Source: Tepidicella xavieri
GTDB taxonomy: Bacteria; Pseudomonadota; Gammaproteobacteria; Burkholderiales; Burkholderiaceae_C
DNA length: 64,000 nucleotides
Assembly: GCF_004363315.1 (NCBI RefSeq)
Contig: NZ_SNYL01000004.1
Span: forward strand, 1 to 64,000
Reading direction: 5' to 3'
The notes beneath the pieces are model-generated. The model saw nothing but the letters and a program-made list of their open reading frames with translations. It searched no databases and had not been told where the DNA came from. Position numbers and translations under genes: made by a program. Shown here piece after piece: positions 19,021-27,087 of this stretch (positions are counted from its first letter, which is position 1; the number at the start of each line of letters is the position of its first letter).

Positions 19021-19581
19021 TCAGGTCTGTGCGGCGGTGGCCGAAAAAGTTCCATCCGTGACCGACGGCGGCGTGCTGCCGCCTGGGCCCAGGGCGCGTT
19101 CCATGAGCACGATGTCCAGCCAGCGCCCCAGCTTCCAGCCGCTGGCGGCCATGGTGCCGGCATGGGCAAAGCCCAACGCCCGGTGCAGGCCGATGGACCC
19201 TTGGTTGGCCGAATCCCCGATCACGGCCACCATCTTGCGCATGCCGGCGCTTTCGCAGCAGCGCAGCAGTTCGGCCAGCAGCGCACGACCCAGCCCACGG
19301 CCTTCCATGCCAGGGGCCAGGTAAATCGAGTCCTCGGCGCAATAGCGAAAAGCGTCCCGAGGCCGGAACCAGTTGGCATAAGCGTAGCCCTGGACGCGGC
19401 CATCGACCTCCACGACCAGCCAGGGCAGGCCTTTGCTGAGCACATCGCTGCGGCGTTGCGCCATTTCAAGCGCGGAGGGCGGGGCGGTTTCAAAGGTGGC
19501 GGTGCCGTGCAGCACGTGGTGGGCATAGATCGAGGCGATGGCATCGATGTCGGCGTCGCTGCTCGGGCGGATGAGGATCAT
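19021..19581 (-). CDS. GNAT N-acetyltransferase, phosphinothricin/MnaT-like
   Basis: A 186-residue GNAT enzyme. The start IRPSSDADIDAIASIYAHHV and the TATFETAPPS segment are typical of the PAT/YncA family, which acetylates phosphinothricin, methionine sulfone or similar amino acids. The acetyl-CoA loop is GMEGRGLGRALL. The last 20 residues are not part of the fold. It is divergent from the rpsP operon, with their promoters in a 121-bp gap. Confidence 0.85.
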   Translation of the reverse strand: MILIRPSSDADIDAIASIYAHHVLHGTATFETAPPSALEMAQRRSDVLSKGLPWLVVEVDGRVQGYAYANWFRPRDAFRYCAEDSIYLAPGMEGRGLGRALLAELLRCCESAGMRKMVAVIGDSANQGSIGLHRALGFAHAGTMAASGWKLGRWLDIVLMERALGPGGSTPPSVTDGTFSATAAQT

Positions 19582-19584
19582 GGC

Positions 19585-19614
19585 TTGTGCTCAGAAGTGG
19601 GCGAGGGTTATAAT
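19585..19614 (+). promoter_or_regulatory. Sigma-70 promoter of the rpsP operon
   Basis: A TTGTGC -35 box (19585-19590), an 18-base spacer and a perfect TATAAT -10 box (19609-19614) place transcription start near 19621. That leaves an 82-base leader before rpsP. The leader can fold: GCAACG near 19624 pairs with CGTTGC near 19664, around a smaller stem in CTGGCC/GGTCAG. Confidence 0.7.
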
Positions 19615-19702
19615 GCGCGGTTTGCAACGTTTCGCTGGCCGGGTGGTCAGTCGTGTGTCTCAGGCGTTGCGAAAATTCCCTCTACCACCCGAAGGATAAA
19701 TC

Positions 19703-19963
19703 ATGGTCGTGATTCGACTCTCCCGCGGCGGCGCCAAGGCCCGTCCGTTCTACAACATCGTCGTGGCCGACAAGCGCGCCCGTCGTGACGGCCGCTTCAT
19801 CGAGCGCATCGGCTTTTACAACCCCCTGGCCAAGGGCGGTGAGGAGCCCCTGCGCATCGCTCAGGACCGCCTGACCTACTGGATGGGCGTGGGTGCCACC
19901 CCGTCCGACACCGTGGCCCGCCTGATCAAGCAAGCCGCCAAAGCCGCGCCGGCTGCGGCCTGA
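19703..19963 (+). CDS. rpsP: 30S ribosomal protein S16
   Basis: An 86-residue ribosomal protein of normal length. The start [20 protein letters not shown] and the middle [14 protein letters not shown] are diagnostic. It heads the rpsP-rimM-trmD-rplS operon, a conserved gene order in proteobacteria. An AAGGA ribosome-binding site precedes the ATG. Confidence 0.98.
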   Translation: MVVIRLSRGGAKARPFYNIVVADKRARRDGRFIERIGFYNPLAKGGEEPLRIAQDRLTYWMGVGATPSDTVARLIKQAAKAAPAAA

Positions 19964-19978
19964 TCCGCGCGAGTCCGC

Positions 19979-20563
19979 ATGGCCCTGGTGCCTGGCTTGA
20001 GTCCCGCGCCTCTGCCGCCTGATGCGGTGGAGGTGGGGCGGATTCAAGAGGCCTGGGGCATCAAAGGCTGGGTGCGCCTGCACCCTTACAGCGCCGCCCC
20101 TGACGCGCTGTTCCATGCCTCTCGCTGGTATCTTGCGCCACCCGAAGGGCGCTACGCCCGGGGCTTCGATGCCTTTGTCGGCACCGTGGCGGTGGATGTG
20201 CAGCACGTCAAAGTCCATGGCGATGGCCTGGTGGCCCAGCTCGACGCCGTGGCCGACCGCAATGCGGCCGAATCGCTCAAAGGCGCGCGCATTTTCATCG
20301 CGCGGGCCGATTTCCCCGAAACCGACGACCCGGACGAGTTTTACTGGGTGGATCTCATTGGCCTGTCGGTGGTCAATCGGCAGGGCGTGATGCTGGGGAC
20401 GGTTCGCGACCTCATGCCCACCGGCCCCCATGCCGTGCTGGTCCTCGAATACGAGGCCGAGGGTCAGATGCAAGAGCGTCTCATTCCCTTCGTCTCGGCG
20501 TATGTGGATGCGGTGGACCAAGCCGCGCGCCGCATCACCGTGGATTGGCAGCCGGACTACTGA
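19979..20563 (+). CDS. rimM: Ribosome maturation factor RimM
   Basis: A 194-residue assembly factor for the 30S head that binds ribosomal protein S19. The VEVGRIQEAWGIKGWVRLHPY barrel motif and the PRC-barrel FYWVDLIGLSVVN are visible, with the C-terminal RLIPFVSAYVDAVD. It lies 15 bp downstream of rpsP and 22 bp before trmD. The usual length is about 170-180 residues; a short internal loop accounts for the excess. Confidence 0.96.
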   Translation: MALVPGLSPAPLPPDAVEVGRIQEAWGIKGWVRLHPYSAAPDALFHASRWYLAPPEGRYARGFDAFVGTVAVDVQHVKVHGDGLVAQLDAVADRNAAESLKGARIFIARADFPETDDPDEFYWVDLIGLSVVNRQGVMLGTVRDLMPTGPHAVLVLEYEAEGQMQERLIPFVSAYVDAVDQAARRITVDWQPDY

Positions 20564-20585
20564 GTCGAATCCGGCGGCCCGCGTC

Positions 20586-21386
20586 ATGCGCTTCGACGTC
20601 ATCACCCTGTTTCCCGAATTGTTCGGGCCGTTTTTGCAGCATGGCATCAACCGGCGTGCGTTTGCCAGCGGGCAGGTGGACGTGCGCTTGTGGCCGCTGC
20701 GCGACTACGCCGAGGGCAATTACCGCCGCGTCGATGACCGCCCGTTTGGCGGCGGGCCGGGCATGGTCATGCTGGCCGATCCGCTGGCGCGTTGCTGGCA
20801 GGCGGTGCGCGAGCAGCGCCAGGCCGAAGGGGCACCGCCAGCGCCCACCGTGCTGTTCTCGCCGCTGGGCCGCCGCATGGACCATGCGCTGGTGGCTCGC
20901 GAAGCCCAAGGCCCCGGCGCCATCCTCGTGTGCGGCCGCTACGAGGGCATCGACCAGCGTTTCATCGACCAGTGCGTGGACGTGCAGATCAGCCTGGGTG
21001 ACTTTGTTCTCTCAGGCGGCGAGGTGGCGGCCATGGCCTGGCTCGATGCCGTGGCGCGGCTGCAGCCCGGCGTGCTCAATGACGCCGGCAGCCACCAACA
21101 AGACAGCTTCAATCCAGCGCTCGACGGCCTGCTGGACTGCCCGCACTACACCCGGCCCGAAGTGTGGCAAGGCCCGCGTGGCCAGGCCGCCGTACCGCCC
21201 GTGCTGCTTTCCGGGCACCACGGACAGATCGAGCAGTGGCGCCGGCGCGAGCGGCTGTCACTGTCGGCCCGCCTGCGCCCCGAATTGATCGACCAAGCCC
21301 GTGCCGCAGGCCGCCTTTCCCCAGACGATGAGCGCTGGCTCGCCTTGCTGCAGACGGCTGCCTCCAGGCAGGGTCCGAACCATTGA
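20586..21386 (+). CDS. trmD: tRNA (guanine-N1)-methyltransferase TrmD
   Basis: A 266-residue SPOUT enzyme methylating G37 next to the anticodon, which prevents frameshifting. It has the N-terminal FDVITLFPELF, the RPFGGGPGMVM substrate loop, the knot sequences LVCGRYEGIDQRF and ISLGDFVLSGGE, and the C-terminal DNA-like helical domain. The start at 20586 fits the family. It ends 221 bp before rplS, a longer gap than elsewhere in the operon, with an internal promoter. Confidence 0.97.
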   Translation: MRFDVITLFPELFGPFLQHGINRRAFASGQVDVRLWPLRDYAEGNYRRVDDRPFGGGPGMVMLADPLARCWQAVREQRQAEGAPPAPTVLFSPLGRRMDHALVAREAQGPGAILVCGRYEGIDQRFIDQCVDVQISLGDFVLSGGEVAAMAWLDAVARLQPGVLNDAGSHQQDSFNPALDGLLDCPHYTRPEVWQGPRGQAAVPPVLLSGHHGQIEQWRRRERLSLSARLRPELIDQARAAGRLSPDDERWLALLQTAASRQGPNH

Positions 21387-21453
21387 TCTCCACGCTGAGG
21401 GTCTGGCGGGCCTGGGGTTGACGGTGCTGGAGTGGTCGCTGACTCCCGGCATA

Positions 21454-21483
21454 TTGTGTTTCTTCTTTGGCCCAAGTTATAAT
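21454..21483 (+). promoter_or_regulatory. Internal promoter and leader before rplS
   Basis: TTGTGT (21454-21459) and a perfect TATAAT (21478-21483), 18 bases apart, form a good sigma-70 promoter. The start point near 21490 gives a leader of about 118 bases to rplS. That leader contains short stems such as GAGTG/CACTC and GGTAGCC/GGCTGCC, so it could be a regulatory leader for L19. This is inference. Confidence 0.6.
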
Positions 21484-21607
21484 TAAAGGCTTTCGATCCT
21501 CTGGTCGGCCGCCCGAGAGTGTCGCAGGGTGTGGCACTCGATCGGTAGCCAGTGGGCTGCCGGTGGGCCTTTTGTGTAGCGCGGCCACGATCGTTTTGAA
21601 GGAAACC

Positions 21608-21964
21608 ATGAACCTGATCCAAATCCTTGAACAAGAAGAAATTGCTCGTCTGAACAAGGAAATTCCTGAGTTTGCCCCTGGCGACACCGTCGTGGTGAGC
21701 GTCAACGTGGTGGAAGGCAACCGCAAGCGTGTCCAGGCTTACGAAGGCGTGGTCATTGCCAAGCGCAACCGTGGCCTGAACTCCAGCTTCATCGTCCGCA
21801 AGATCTCCAACGGCGAAGGCGTGGAGCGTACCTTCCCCCTGTACAGCCCCCGTATCGCCAAGATCGAGGTCAAGCGCCGTGGTGACGTGCGCCGCGCCAA
21901 GCTGTACTACCTGCGTGATCGCAGCGGCAAGTCCGCCCGCATCAAGGAAAAGCTCGGGGCTTGA
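21608..21964 (+). CDS. rplS: 50S ribosomal protein L19
   Basis: A 118-residue ribosomal protein at the 30S-50S interface. The sequence [19 protein letters not shown] and the later [21 protein letters not shown] are diagnostic. A GAAGGAAA ribosome-binding site precedes the ATG at 21608. It closes the rpsP operon and is followed by a strong terminator. Confidence 0.98.
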   Translation: MNLIQILEQEEIARLNKEIPEFAPGDTVVVSVNVVEGNRKRVQAYEGVVIAKRNRGLNSSFIVRKISNGEGVERTFPLYSPRIAKIEVKRRGDVRRAKLYYLRDRSGKSARIKEKLGA

Positions 21965-22016
21965 GCGTCAAGACATGGGGCCAGCCGACGCCAGCTGCCC
22001 CAACAGCGTGAAAAAT

Positions 22017-22042
22017 GGGAGGTACAAGCCTCCCGTTTTTTT
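22017..22042 (+). terminator. Rho-independent terminator of the rpsP operon
   Basis: GGGAGG (22017-22022), a six-base loop and CCTCCC (22029-22034) form a perfect stem, followed by a run of seven T residues. It lies 53 bp after the rplS stop. Confidence 0.9.
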
Positions 22043-22110
22043 GAGGCCAGCCAGGCGCTTGGTTGGGCAGTGTTGCACGCATATCACACCCCTGAGGGTA
22101 TGATGAATGC

Positions 22111-23442
22111 ATGATGACGCATGCTGCTTCAGCCCCCCGCCTCCTGCCCCCCGATGATGCTGAGCGCCTCGTGCTGCACAACGAGGTGCACGCGCGGCCG
22201 TCTGCGCGCATTCGGCTGCCTGCTTTGGTGGTGTTGTTGGCTGTGGCCAACGATGGCGTGAGCAGGGGCCAGGAGTGTGAGCACTTGCGCCGCCTGCCGG
22301 GCCAGGAGGGGTTGAGCGTCGAGGCGCTGCAAGGCAATTTCCTCAGTCTGCGTTTGCCGCAGTGCAGGCTCAAATGGGAGCGGCATACCGAATTCACCCG
22401 CTACACGCTGGTGCAAGCCTTGCCGCCAGGTGCCGGGCTGGGGGCGGCCGAGCCCGATATTCTGTCGAATCTGGCCTTGCCCGAAGGGTGGCTGGCACAG
22501 GTGCCAGGGCGCACCTTTTGCGCGATCGCGCTGGCGATGCTCACCGGCGACCTTGCCGACCCCGTGGCCTGCGTCCAGCAGGCGCGGCCCTGGTTTGGCA
22601 GTTCGATGGTGGTGGCTTCGCTCATGGGCAGCTTTTCGCCCGCCATGGTGGCCACCGATTTCCGTGTGCGAGACGACGGCTTCGAGCGGATGCTGGTCAT
22701 TGCGCCGCCCGACACCAGCGACATGCGAGCCGGCCGGATTTCTCAGCGCCTGCTGGAACTGGAAACCTATCGTCTCATGGCGCTGCGCGGCTTGCCGGTG
22801 GTCAAGGCGCTCCTGCCGGAACTGGCGCAGGCCGAACAGCAGTTGGCCCAAATTACCGTGGCGCTGGAGCAAAAGGCGATGTCGGACCAGGCGATGCTCG
22901 ATACCCTGATGTCGCTGGCCGCTCGCGTGGAAAAGGCCATGGCGCAGCATGGCTTCCGGTTTTCGGCCACCCGTGCCTATGACGACCTGGTCTCGCAGCG
23001 CATCGCGGAACTGCACGAGACGCCGATTCCGGGCACGCAGACGATCGGTGAGTTCATGCAGCGCCGCCTCTCGCCAGCCATGGCCACGGTGGCCTCCACG
23101 GCGCAGCGGCTCACTTCCTTGTCCGAGCGGGTGACGCGCACCAGCGCCCTGCTGCGTACCCGGGTAGACATCGCCACCGAAGGGCAGAACCAGCAATTGC
23201 TGGAAAAGCTCACGCGCGGGCAGGAACTGCAATTGCGGCTGCAGACCACGGTGGAAGGCTTGTCCATCGCGGCGATTTCCTATTACGTGGTCAGCTTGCT
23301 CCTGTATGGTGCCAAGGCGCTGAAGTCGGCGGGGGTGCCGGTGCATCCGGAAATCGCCACCGGTGCGCTCATTCCCCTGGTGCTGTGGGCGGTCTGGCGC
23401 ACCACACGCCGCATCCACGAAAAGCTGCATCAGGGGCATTGA
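22111..23442 (+). CDS. DUF3422 family membrane-anchored protein
   Basis: A 443-residue protein of unknown function. It has the family start of an LHNEVHARP motif (about 23-31), a long soluble part with helical, coiled-coil-prone segments around 230-290 and 330-360, and two C-terminal membrane helices (about 378-398 and 407-425). The basic, His-rich tail then faces the cytosol. The family is widespread in proteobacteria without an assigned role. ATG at 22111 and 22114 are both possible starts. Confidence 0.75.
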   Translation: MMTHAASAPRLLPPDDAERLVLHNEVHARPSARIRLPALVVLLAVANDGVSRGQECEHLRRLPGQEGLSVEALQGNFLSLRLPQCRLKWERHTEFTRYTLVQALPPGAGLGAAEPDILSNLALPEGWLAQVPGRTFCAIALAMLTGDLADPVACVQQARPWFGSSMVVASLMGSFSPAMVATDFRVRDDGFERMLVIAPPDTSDMRAGRISQRLLELETYRLMALRGLPVVKALLPELAQAEQQLAQITVALEQKAMSDQAMLDTLMSLAARVEKAMAQHGFRFSATRAYDDLVSQRIAELHETPIPGTQTIGEFMQRRLSPAMATVASTAQRLTSLSERVTRTSALLRTRVDIATEGQNQQLLEKLTRGQELQLRLQTTVEGLSIAAISYYVVSLLLYGAKALKSAGVPVHPEIATGALIPLVLWAVWRTTRRIHEKLHQGH

Positions 23443-23465
23443 AAAAGCCCCATCAGGCTTGGGCT
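23442..23465 (-). terminator. Terminator of the sulfide-dehydrogenase operon
   Basis: Read on the minus strand, AGCCC, a 10-base loop and GGGCT are followed by five T residues. It lies 30 bp beyond the stop of the cytochrome c4-like gene and touches the end of the convergent DUF3422 gene. Confidence 0.5.
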
Positions 23466-23494
23466 CAGTGCCGCAGCCAGTTGGTGATGGGGAT

Positions 23495-24121
23495 TCACTT
23501 CCCGCTGAGGTACTCCGCCACAGCGGCCATTTCGAGTTCGGTCATCTTCTCCACCACCACGTGCATGACCTGGTTCTCGTCAGTGCGTTGGCGGGTGTTG
23601 AACTGTTTCAACTGGGTGAACAGGTAGCCGGAAAACTGGCTGGCCAGACGGGGCAGGTTGGCCGCGCCTTCGCCGTTGGCGCCATGACAACTGGCACAGG
23701 AAGGCACGCCACTGAAGCGGTTGCCTTGGTGGTAGATGTATTGCCCCACCGCGGCCAATGCGGGGTCCTTGGGCGGTTCGCGCGGGGGCTCCATCTTTTC
23801 GTAGTACTTGCCCAGGGCCAGCATTTCGTCCGAGGTCAGGCGGGCCGAGATATCGGCCATGGCCGAGCTTTTGCGCTGCCCCGATTTGAAGGCTTCGAGT
23901 TGCTTGGCGATGTATTGAGCATTCTGCCCAGCCAGACGCGGGAAGACCTCGCTGGTGGACTCGCCCTTGGCGCCATGACACAGGAAGCAGGAACCGCCCG
24001 CGATGCGCTGGGCGCGCGCCTCATCGGCCTGTGCCCAGGCCATCTGCCCGATAGAACAGACCGTCAGCGCCAGCAGCGCCGGGCGGATCGAAAAATTGCA
24101 GAAACGAAAACGGGAGGACAT
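23495..24121 (-). CDS. Dihaem cytochrome c4-like protein
   Basis: A 208-residue periplasmic protein with a signal peptide (cleavage after A-W-A, near residue 30) and two haem-binding motifs, CFLCH (45-49) and CASCH (142-146), in two similar domains, as in cytochrome c4. Candidate axial methionines are in SAMAD and QVMHV. Cytochromes c4 carry electrons to terminal oxidases. As the third gene of the fccA-fccB unit it probably takes electrons from sulfide dehydrogenase. The gap to fccB is 85 bp. Confidence 0.85.
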   Translation of the reverse strand: MSSRFRFCNFSIRPALLALTVCSIGQMAWAQADEARAQRIAGGSCFLCHGAKGESTSEVFPRLAGQNAQYIAKQLEAFKSGQRKSSAMADISARLTSDEMLALGKYYEKMEPPREPPKDPALAAVGQYIYHQGNRFSGVPSCASCHGANGEGAANLPRLASQFSGYLFTQLKQFNTRQRTDENQVMHVVVEKMTELEMAAVAEYLSGK

Positions 24122-24206
24122 GCGGCGAACCTTGGGCAGACGCGGCCAAAAGAGGAGGGGCCAGAGCATTCGACCCCTCCCCGCCATGGGGCAGGGGGGA
24201 GGTCGA

Positions 24207-25493
24207 TCAGGCCAGCATATCGGCCCAGATGTTCTGGGCCCAGGCCAGCGCGTAGCGGCCTTCCAAGGCGTTGGCCGCTGCCGACACGCCGCCCGAACCC
24301 GGGACGGTGAGCATGGTTTTCTGCTCGGGGTCATAGCGGTGGACGCTGGCCACATGCACCACGTCTTCGTCGTTGACGAAGCTGTAGCAGGTGTTGGCGT
24401 ACAGCGGCAGTTGCGGCGGCTGGTGGCCCATCAACAGGTTGACCACGGCAGCGGCGCAGGTCTTGCCGTGCTGGTTGGCCATGTGGCCTGATTTGGGCAT
24501 GGCCGGCGCGATCTGGATGGAGTCACCCAGCACGTGGACGTTTTTCAGCGCCTTGGACTCGAAAGTCAGGAAATCGACTTCGCACCAGCGGGCGTTGGCC
24601 GTGGCCATCCCGCTCTTGACGGCGATGTCACCCGCGCGCATGTTGGGCACCACATTGAGCACGGCGGCCTTGAAGTCCTCATTGAACTCGAACTTCAGTG
24701 TGTTGGTGGCGGCATCCACGTCCACCACATTGTGCTTGGGCCGGTACTCGATGATGTCTTTGTAGTGCTCCTCCCAGGCTTTCTTGAACAAGGCCGGCTT
24801 GGAGGTGACGTCGTCGTTGGCGTCGAAGACGATGACCTTGCTCTTGGGCTTGGCCTTCTTGAAGTAGTGCGCGACGATGCAGGCGCGCTCGTAGGGGCCG
24901 GGCGGGCAGCGGTACGGCATCAGCGGGATGGACAGCGCGTACACGCCGCCATCGGGCATGGCTTCGAGCTGCTTGCGCAAGGCCACGGTCTGCGGGCCAG
25001 CCTTCCAGGCGTGGAGCACCTTGTCCTTGGCCCCTTCTTTGGCCATGCCAGGCAAGGTTTCCCACATGAAATCGATGCCAGGCGAGACGATCAGGCGGTC
25101 GTAGGCGACTTCGCCACCACCGGCCAGCTTGACCAGGCGCTTGTCGGGGTCGATGGCCGTGGCCATGTCGCGCACGATGCGCACGCCGTGGCGTTTTTCC
25201 AGGTTTTCGTAGGAGGTGGTGATGTAGCTGATGTCTTTCAGACCGCCGATCACCAGGTTGGAGATGGGGCAGGAGATGAAGTTGGCGTTGGGCTCGATCA
25301 GCGTGACGCGAACCTTGCCTTCGGAGAACATGCGTGTGTACTTGGCGGCGGTGGCACCGCCATAGCCCCCGCCGATGACGACGACGTGCGGGCCCGAGCC
25401 GCCACCCGCAGGGGTGGCGCAGCCGGTCATCAGGCCGAGGGAGCCCAGCGCAGAGCCGGCGGCGAGCGTTTGTACGAACTGACGGCGTTTCAT
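24207..25493 (-). CDS. fccB: Flavocytochrome c sulfide dehydrogenase, flavoprotein subunit
   Basis: A 428-residue FAD protein that oxidises sulfide in the periplasm. The export signal begins MKRRQF, a twin-arginine type, and ends in LMTGC. The FAD fold starts VVVIGGGYGG (about 37-46). C75 in ISCPISN corresponds to the cysteine that binds FAD covalently in Allochromatium; C196 in YRCPPGPYERAC and the C-terminal NTCYSF cysteine correspond to its redox pair. It lies 12 bp after the cytochrome gene fccA. A sulfide:quinone reductase is less likely given the cytochrome partner. Confidence 0.88.
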   Translation of the reverse strand: MKRRQFVQTLAAGSALGSLGLMTGCATPAGGGSGPHVVVIGGGYGGATAAKYTRMFSEGKVRVTLIEPNANFISCPISNLVIGGLKDISYITTSYENLEKRHGVRIVRDMATAIDPDKRLVKLAGGGEVAYDRLIVSPGIDFMWETLPGMAKEGAKDKVLHAWKAGPQTVALRKQLEAMPDGGVYALSIPLMPYRCPPGPYERACIVAHYFKKAKPKSKVIVFDANDDVTSKPALFKKAWEEHYKDIIEYRPKHNVVDVDAATNTLKFEFNEDFKAAVLNVVPNMRAGDIAVKSGMATANARWCEVDFLTFESKALKNVHVLGDSIQIAPAMPKSGHMANQHGKTCAAAVVNLLMGHQPPQLPLYANTCYSFVNDEDVVHVASVHRYDPEQKTMLTVPGSGGVSAAANALEGRYALAWAQNIWADMLA

Positions 25494-25505
25494 GTTCTCG
25501 TCTCC

Positions 25506-25808
25506 TTATTTCTTCTGGGCGGCGAAGTAAGCGGCGATGGCGGCGATCTGCTCGTCGCTGTAGCCTTTGGCGATCTGGTGCATGATGGTCGCCGGACGAC
25601 GCCCGTTCTTGAAGTCGAGCATCTTTTGTTCGATTTCGGATTTGTCCTTGCCGGCCAAGGCATCCATGCCAGGCTGAGCGCGGCCTTCGGTGCCGTGGCA
25701 GTTGGCGCAGGCGGCGGCCCACACACGAACCTGATTGACCTGTGCATGCGCGGCCAGGGCAGATGCACCCAGCAGGCCCACGGCCAGAATCTTCGCGATT
25801 GGTTTCAT
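25506..25808 (-). CDS. fccA: Monohaem cytochrome c, FccA/SoxE-like subunit
   Basis: A 100-residue secreted class I cytochrome c with a signal peptide cleaved near A-H-A (22), one CANCH haem site (34-38) and M76 as likely sixth ligand. Immediately upstream of fccB, it is the likely electron-accepting subunit of sulfide dehydrogenase. It has one haem, unlike the dihaem FccA of purple sulfur bacteria. A CAGGAG ribosome-binding site precedes the ATG. The 190 bp upstream, to the ftsY stop, is locally AT-richer and should hold the operon promoter, but I see no convincing -35/-10 pair. Confidence 0.85.
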   Translation of the reverse strand: MKPIAKILAVGLLGASALAAHAQVNQVRVWAAACANCHGTEGRAQPGMDALAGKDKSEIEQKMLDFKNGRRPATIMHQIAKGYSDEQIAAIAAYFAAQKK

Positions 25809-25998
25809 TGGTGATGTCTCCTGTGACTGGGACCCGAGGTGGCGACGTTGACAAACATCAACGGATGCAGATATTGGAATGTGTTAGCAATTCTAATTCT
25901 GCACCCGACATGAAGCTTACACAATGTGGGCTTCGGGTAAACCATCTTCATCGAAAACCCTAGGGTATGCCTGAGCACGCCTTGGGGTTGATCGCGGC

Positions 25999-27057
25999 TC
26001 AAGACAGCAACGCGGCAGCGAATTCGCGGGCGTCGAAGGTTTGCAAGTCTTCGAGTTGCTCGCCCACGCCGATGAAATAGACCGGTACGGCGCGGCGCTG
26101 CTCGCGGGCCCACATGGCGATGGCGGCCAGTACGCCCCCTTTGGCGGTGCCGTCGAGTTTGGTGACCACCAGGCCCGTGAGGGTGAGGGCCGCATCGAAC
26201 GCCTTGACTTGCGCCAAGGCGTTCTGGCCGGTGTTGCCGTCGATGACGAGCAGCACTTCGTGCGGGGCCGAAGCGTCGGCTTTCTGCACCACGCGTTTGA
26301 TTTTTTTCAACTCTTCCATCAAGTGGAGCTGGGTCGGCAGGCGGCCGGCGGTGTCCACGATCACCACATCGCGCCCGCGCGCGCGCCCGGCATTGACGGC
26401 GTCGAAACTCACGGCCGCCGGGTCGCCGCCGTCCTGGCTGATGATGTCCACGGTGTTGCGGTCGGCCCAGACGCCCAGTTGTTCGCGGGCGGCGGCCCGG
26501 AACGTGTCGGCGGCGGCCAGCAGCACCGATGCGCCTGAGTGCGACAGGTGCCAGGTGAGCTTGCCGATGGTGGTGGTTTTGCCCGCGCCGTTGACGCCAG
26601 CGACCATCAGCACGGTGGGTCCACCGTCCGGGCGGCCGATGACCAGGGGCTTCTGCAGGGGCTGGAGCAACTCGGCGATGGCATCGGCCAGCAGCCCTTT
26701 GACTTCGGCGGGCGCGGTGGCTTTGGCGGCCTTGACGCGTCGGCGCAGATCGTCGAGCAGGTATTGCGTGGCCTGGGTGCCGGTGTCTGCCATCAACAGC
26801 GCCGCCTCCAGCTCGTCGTACAGGGTTTCGTCGATCTGGGTGCCGGTGAACACGCTGGTGAGTGTGCTGCCAGTCTTGCGCAGCCCGTTGCGCAGACGGT
26901 TCAACCAGGACTGGCGCGGCGCCTCGGCCGCAGGGGCCGGGGTAGGCGGGGCTTCGGCAGGGGCGGGGGGCGCTGCCTCGGTGGCAGGTGGCGCTTCCGG
27001 CAGCGCGGGCTGGGCGTGGCCAGAGGAAAAGAATTTTTTCTTGAGGAGGCTGAACAT
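25999..27057 (-). CDS. ftsY: Signal recognition particle receptor FtsY
   Basis: A 352-residue SRP GTPase that docks SRP-ribosome complexes at the membrane. The N-terminal part is short and Ala/Pro-rich (about 15-50), with the basic start MFSLLKKKFF; the NG domain follows, with G1 GVNGAGKTT, DTFRAAAREQL, DTAGRLPTQ and TKLDGTAKGG. The ATG at 27057 is preferred; 27066 is in frame too. It is divergent from the M16 peptidase genes. Confidence 0.96.
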   Translation of the reverse strand: MFSLLKKKFFSSGHAQPALPEAPPATEAAPPAPAEAPPTPAPAAEAPRQSWLNRLRNGLRKTGSTLTSVFTGTQIDETLYDELEAALLMADTGTQATQYLLDDLRRRVKAAKATAPAEVKGLLADAIAELLQPLQKPLVIGRPDGGPTVLMVAGVNGAGKTTTIGKLTWHLSHSGASVLLAAADTFRAAAREQLGVWADRNTVDIISQDGGDPAAVSFDAVNAGRARGRDVVIVDTAGRLPTQLHLMEELKKIKRVVQKADASAPHEVLLVIDGNTGQNALAQVKAFDAALTLTGLVVTKLDGTAKGGVLAAIAMWAREQRRAVPVYFIGVGEQLEDLQTFDAREFAAALLS

Positions 27058-27087
27058 TTGGGGCATTTCTGGAATCATTGGGATTCT

